A DNA stretch of 64,000 nucleotides from the NCBI GenBank assembly GCA_030698225.1, contig JAUYNR010000081.1, positions 1 through 64,000 of the forward strand. The letters run 5' to 3'. Source of the stretch: Oxalobacteraceae bacterium. Its GTDB lineage: Bacteria > Pseudomonadota > Gammaproteobacteria > Burkholderiales > Burkholderiaceae_D. A model generated the notes under the pieces. The model worked only from the letters and a program-made list of their open reading frames with translations, searched no databases and was not told the origin of the DNA. Below are positions 61,260 through 64,000 of this stretch, piece by piece. Numbering within the stretch: the stretch's first letter is position 1; every line of letters starts with the position of its first letter. A program made the position numbers and the translations under genes.

Positions 61260-62177
61260 CTAATCGATCTCAGCCAGGGTCTGATGCACGAACGCAGTCA
61301 GGATCAGGCGTTCATTGACGGTCATATCAAGAAACTCAAAACCGTGGTTATACGCGTCGCCGCTCTCGCTCGGCATCACTGAGCGCAGCGCAACTTTCAG
61401 GTTCAGCAGCGCATCTTGCTCGGCCGCATGAATCTTGAAGGCGATCCGTCCCACTGCGCCTTTTAAGCCGATCGCTTGCCTGGACGTGCCCGAGGTTCCG
61501 CCCACGCTCAAATCAGTCAGCGTGGTCGCAAAATTGCGCTCCGGCTGTCCGATGATGACGGCGGCGATGATCTTGACCTGTGCCCGCGAACCCTTGCGGA
61601 TTACGGTGCCGCGCACCTGCTGCGGATACGACAGATGCAGGTACGGATATGGCGCATGCACCGATTTGAGGGCTGCTGCGGCAAACGCGTAGGCTTTCTT
61701 GCCGGAAAACGAGCGTACGACAAAAGCTTGTCCGTTTTGGATGAAGCCGAATTTGCCATCCAGAGTGGGCGCGGTGACCAATACCGACTGGTTCCTGACG
61801 AAGCCGATCAGGCGCACCGTGTAGCGAATCGACGGATTGTCGTGCGCCTGCAGGTATAGCGTCTCGCCCACCCGCCAGCGCAACTCATCCATCGCGACCG
61901 TGCTTTCGGCGCCGACATCCTGCTTGATCTCCGATGACGATTTGCTGTCGTTCTGCCTTGCATCAGGTCTCCTGGGCCCAGTACTGCTCGGCTTGTCCCA
62001 GCGGGCATCACGAAAAAAGCCGCTTTCAATCAGGCCATCCAGCTGATTTTGCGATTCGACGACAAAGCCCGATGCCAGCAACAGTTTGCCACCGGCATCA
62101 TAGACCGACCACGGCAGCGGTCTGCCCAGAGCAATCTCGGTAGGCAGAACCGGGGCCAGAGAAGTGAATTTGCGCAT
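61260..62177 (-). CDS. PilZ-domain protein with YcgR-like N-domain
   Basis: 305 residues. Residues about 95-190 resemble the PilZN/YcgR N-domain; the C-terminal PilZ domain has RKGSRAQVKI (RxxxR) and DLSVGGTSG. These bind cyclic di-GMP and act in motility or surface behaviour. No signal peptide. Nearest neighbours are dinG and surE; no flagellar genes in view. Confidence 0.85.
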   Translation of the reverse strand: MRKFTSLAPVLPTEIALGRPLPWSVYDAGGKLLLASGFVVESQNQLDGLIESGFFRDARWDKPSSTGPRRPDARQNDSKSSSEIKQDVGAESTVAMDELRWRVGETLYLQAHDNPSIRYTVRLIGFVRNQSVLVTAPTLDGKFGFIQNGQAFVVRSFSGKKAYAFAAAALKSVHAPYPYLHLSYPQQVRGTVIRKGSRAQVKIIAAVIIGQPERNFATTLTDLSVGGTSGTSRQAIGLKGAVGRIAFKIHAAEQDALLNLKVALRSVMPSESGDAYNHGFEFLDMTVNERLILTAFVHQTLAEID

Positions 62178-62335
62178 TTATAAACCTTCAGACTGTTACA
62201 GCCATCGGAGCGGCCCTAGCCGCCCAACCAAAACCCTTGCCTCGCCACCGAATATATACTGCCATCCAGTAAATGAATACCCGCTTATTTTATCGGCGCA
62301 AAACCACCAATTGTGGCATATACCCCTGAAACATC

Positions 62336-64000
62336 CTATTCCGGCGGCGGACTGAAGAAAGCTTGCGCAACACCCAGTTCACGGGTGCGCTTGAACGGTG
62401 GCAAGCTTTGCCAGATGCGCTTGCCGTATGGCTTTGAAATCAGGCGCGGATCGCAGATCATCAATACCCCGCGATCGGCCTCGTCGCGTATCAGGCGCCC
62501 GGCGCCCTGCTTCAGCGTAATGATGGCTTCCGGCAGCTGGTGATGCATGAAGCCGCTCAAGCCTTTCTTCTCCATCACTTCGATACGGGCCGCCAGCACC
62601 GGATCATCGGGTGGCGAAAACGGCAATTTATCGATGATCACCAGCGACAAGGCCTCGCCGCGCACATCGACCCCTTCCCAGAAGCTCTGGCTGCCGATCA
62701 GGACCGCATTGCCGGCCGCGCGAAAGCGCTCCAGCAGTTCGGTGCGCCCGGCCTCGCCCTGCACCAGCAGCGGAAACGCCAGCTGGCGCTGCTCGAACTC
62801 GGTCCGCAAGCGCTCCGCCGCGCGGTTCACCGCCCGGATCGTGGTGCACAGCAGGAAACTGCGCCCGCCCGCAGTCTCGATCAGCGGCAGCGCGGCATCG
62901 ATGACCGCGTCGGTGTAACCGGGCGAATTCGGCTGCGGCATGTGGTGCGGCACATACAGCAAACCTTGCTGTTCATAATCGAACGGACTCGGCCAGGTTT
63001 GCGCCGGCGCATTGCCCAAGCCCATTTGCGAGGCGTAATGGTTGAAATCGTTCTTCACCGCCAGCGTAGCCGAAGTGAAAATCCAGGCCCGGGGCACGCC
63101 TTCGCGCTGCTTGTTGAAGATCGGCGCAATCGATAGCGGCGTGCGGTGCAATTGCAGCGACGCGGAAAACGCTTCCACCCACAGCACGCATTCCTGGCCG
63201 GCACCGGATTTGTCATCGGCAGTGGTGGCTGGCGCAGCCTGCGGTGCATTCCATTGAGCTAGCCTGGCACCGAGTTCGATCGCGCGGCTGCGGCATTGCT
63301 CGATGGTCTCCGCGCGTTCGGCCTGGCTCTCCAGCGTTTCGATCATCGCGCGAAACTCCTTGCGCAAGGCCTCCAGCGCCGGGAAAAATTCGGACGAAGC
63401 GGCAATCTGGCTCACCGAGAAGCGCACGAAATCCTGCGGGAACGCCAGCCGCAAATCGCGCGCGGCACGCTCCACCGGCATCACGACCTTGGCCCATTCG
63501 GCGCCGTCGCGCGCATGCGACAAGCCTTCGGCCAGCACGTCGCGGCACAATTCGAGCACTTGCGAAGTCGATATGGTCTCGCCGAAAAACAGGGTCGCGG
63601 TGTCCGGCAGCTGATGCGCCTCGTCAAAGATGATGGTGTTGGCCGAAGGCAACAATTCGGCCACGCCGGTGTCCTTGAGCGCGACATCGGCAAAGAACAG
63701 GTGGTGATTGACCACCACCACATCTGCCTGCTGCGCTTCCTTGCGCGCTTTCATGACGAAGCAATCCTGGTAATACTGGCATTCGGCGCCCATGCAGGTG
63801 TCGCGGGTGGAGGTCACCAGGTTCCAGATCAGCGCGGTTTCGGGCACTTGCGCCAGTTCCGCCTTGTCGCCCGAACTGGTGGTTTTCATGAAGCGCGAAA
63901 TGGCGCGCAGATGGCCGACGTCGTCGCGCGAGGTCAGGCGGCCGTTCTCCAGCGTGCGCTCCAGATGATAGTGGCAGACATAATTGGCGCGCCCCTTGAG
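62336..64000 (-). CDS. dinG: DinG/YoaA-type ATP-dependent DNA helicase, partial
   Basis: The frame runs off the window at 64000; at least 554 C-terminal residues are here and the N-terminus with Walker A is missing. Fe-S cysteines: KGRANYVCHYH at the edge, then CMGAECQYYQDC. Motif II is IIFDEAHQLPD. Late motifs include VLIGSQSFWEGVDVRGEALSLVII and IKQGAGRLIR-like LKQGAGRLIRDEAD. Probable role is unwinding of DNA or R-loops in repair. Family distinction between DinG and YoaA is not certain. Confidence 0.92.
   Translation of the reverse strand, partial: LKGRANYVCHYHLERTLENGRLTSRDDVGHLRAISRFMKTTSSGDKAELAQVPETALIWNLVTSTRDTCMGAECQYYQDCFVMKARKEAQQADVVVVNHHLFFADVALKDTGVAELLPSANTIIFDEAHQLPDTATLFFGETISTSQVLELCRDVLAEGLSHARDGAEWAKVVMPVERAARDLRLAFPQDFVRFSVSQIAASSEFFPALEALRKEFRAMIETLESQAERAETIEQCRSRAIELGARLAQWNAPQAAPATTADDKSGAGQECVLWVEAFSASLQLHRTPLSIAPIFNKQREGVPRAWIFTSATLAVKNDFNHYASQMGLGNAPAQTWPSPFDYEQQGLLYVPHHMPQPNSPGYTDAVIDAALPLIETAGGRSFLLCTTIRAVNRAAERLRTEFEQRQLAFPLLVQGEAGRTELLERFRAAGNAVLIGSQSFWEGVDVRGEALSLVIIDKLPFSPPDDPVLAARIEVMEKKGLSGFMHHQLPEAIITLKQGAGRLIRDEADRGVLMICDPRLISKPYGKRIWQSLPPFKRTRELGVAQAFFSPPPE

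Overview
The window is chromosomal DNA of a betaproteobacterium, most likely Burkholderiales and probably the Oxalobacteraceae. This rests on two conserved core-gene orders. One is ndk-rlmN-pilW-rodZ-ispG-hisS-yfgM-bamB-der-hfq-hflX-hflK-hflC-hisZ-purA, all on the minus strand. The other is surE-pcm-nlpD-rpoS-rlmD. The genus is not determined. No rRNA, tRNA or CRISPR array was found.

Layout. 1-411: eroded IS3-type transposase fragment and a terminator. 412-16,550 (minus): housekeeping block for purine and histidine biosynthesis, HflKC, Hfq, ribosome GTPases, BamB, HisS, the isoprenoid enzyme IspG, RodZ, PilW, RlmN and Ndk. This block is visibly AT-richer than the rest. 16,794-27,378 (minus): a full nitrous oxide reductase locus, nosZ-nosR-nosD-nosF-nosY-nosL, an unknown gene, a cytochrome c and apbE (the NosX role), behind an FNR-type promoter. 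N2O is reduced by NosZ, electrons pass through NosR (flavinylated by ApbE), and NosDFYL supply copper. 27,608-31,895: OsmC-like protein, then a TetR regulator with a DevBCA-like ABC exporter.

31,988-40,504 (plus): the most interesting segment. An ArsR repressor with the cysteine pair of SqrR/BigR persulfide sensors leads a compact set: two DUF2892 proteins, a membrane-fusion protein, a sulfide:quinone oxidoreductase with three family cysteines, an RND pump, a DUF302 protein and a TolC-type outer membrane channel. I read it as a sulfide-responsive unit joining sulfide oxidation to tripartite efflux.

40,518-42,776: metallophosphoesterase, YIP1-family membrane protein and MarR regulator. 42,868-49,535 (plus): SUF iron-sulfur operon, sufR-like-sufB-C-D-S-U-T plus a Rieske ferredoxin, with a promoter-overlapping operator. 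49,536-52,895: palindromic repeats, FmdE-like gene, metal-binding-domain protein, BON lipoprotein, AI-2E family permease. 52,931-55,917 (minus): acetolactate-synthase-like enzyme and LysR regulator. 55,955-61,026 (minus): rlmD, rpoS, nlpD, pcm, surE. 61,260-64,000 (minus): PilZ protein and a DinG-type helicase cut by the window edge.
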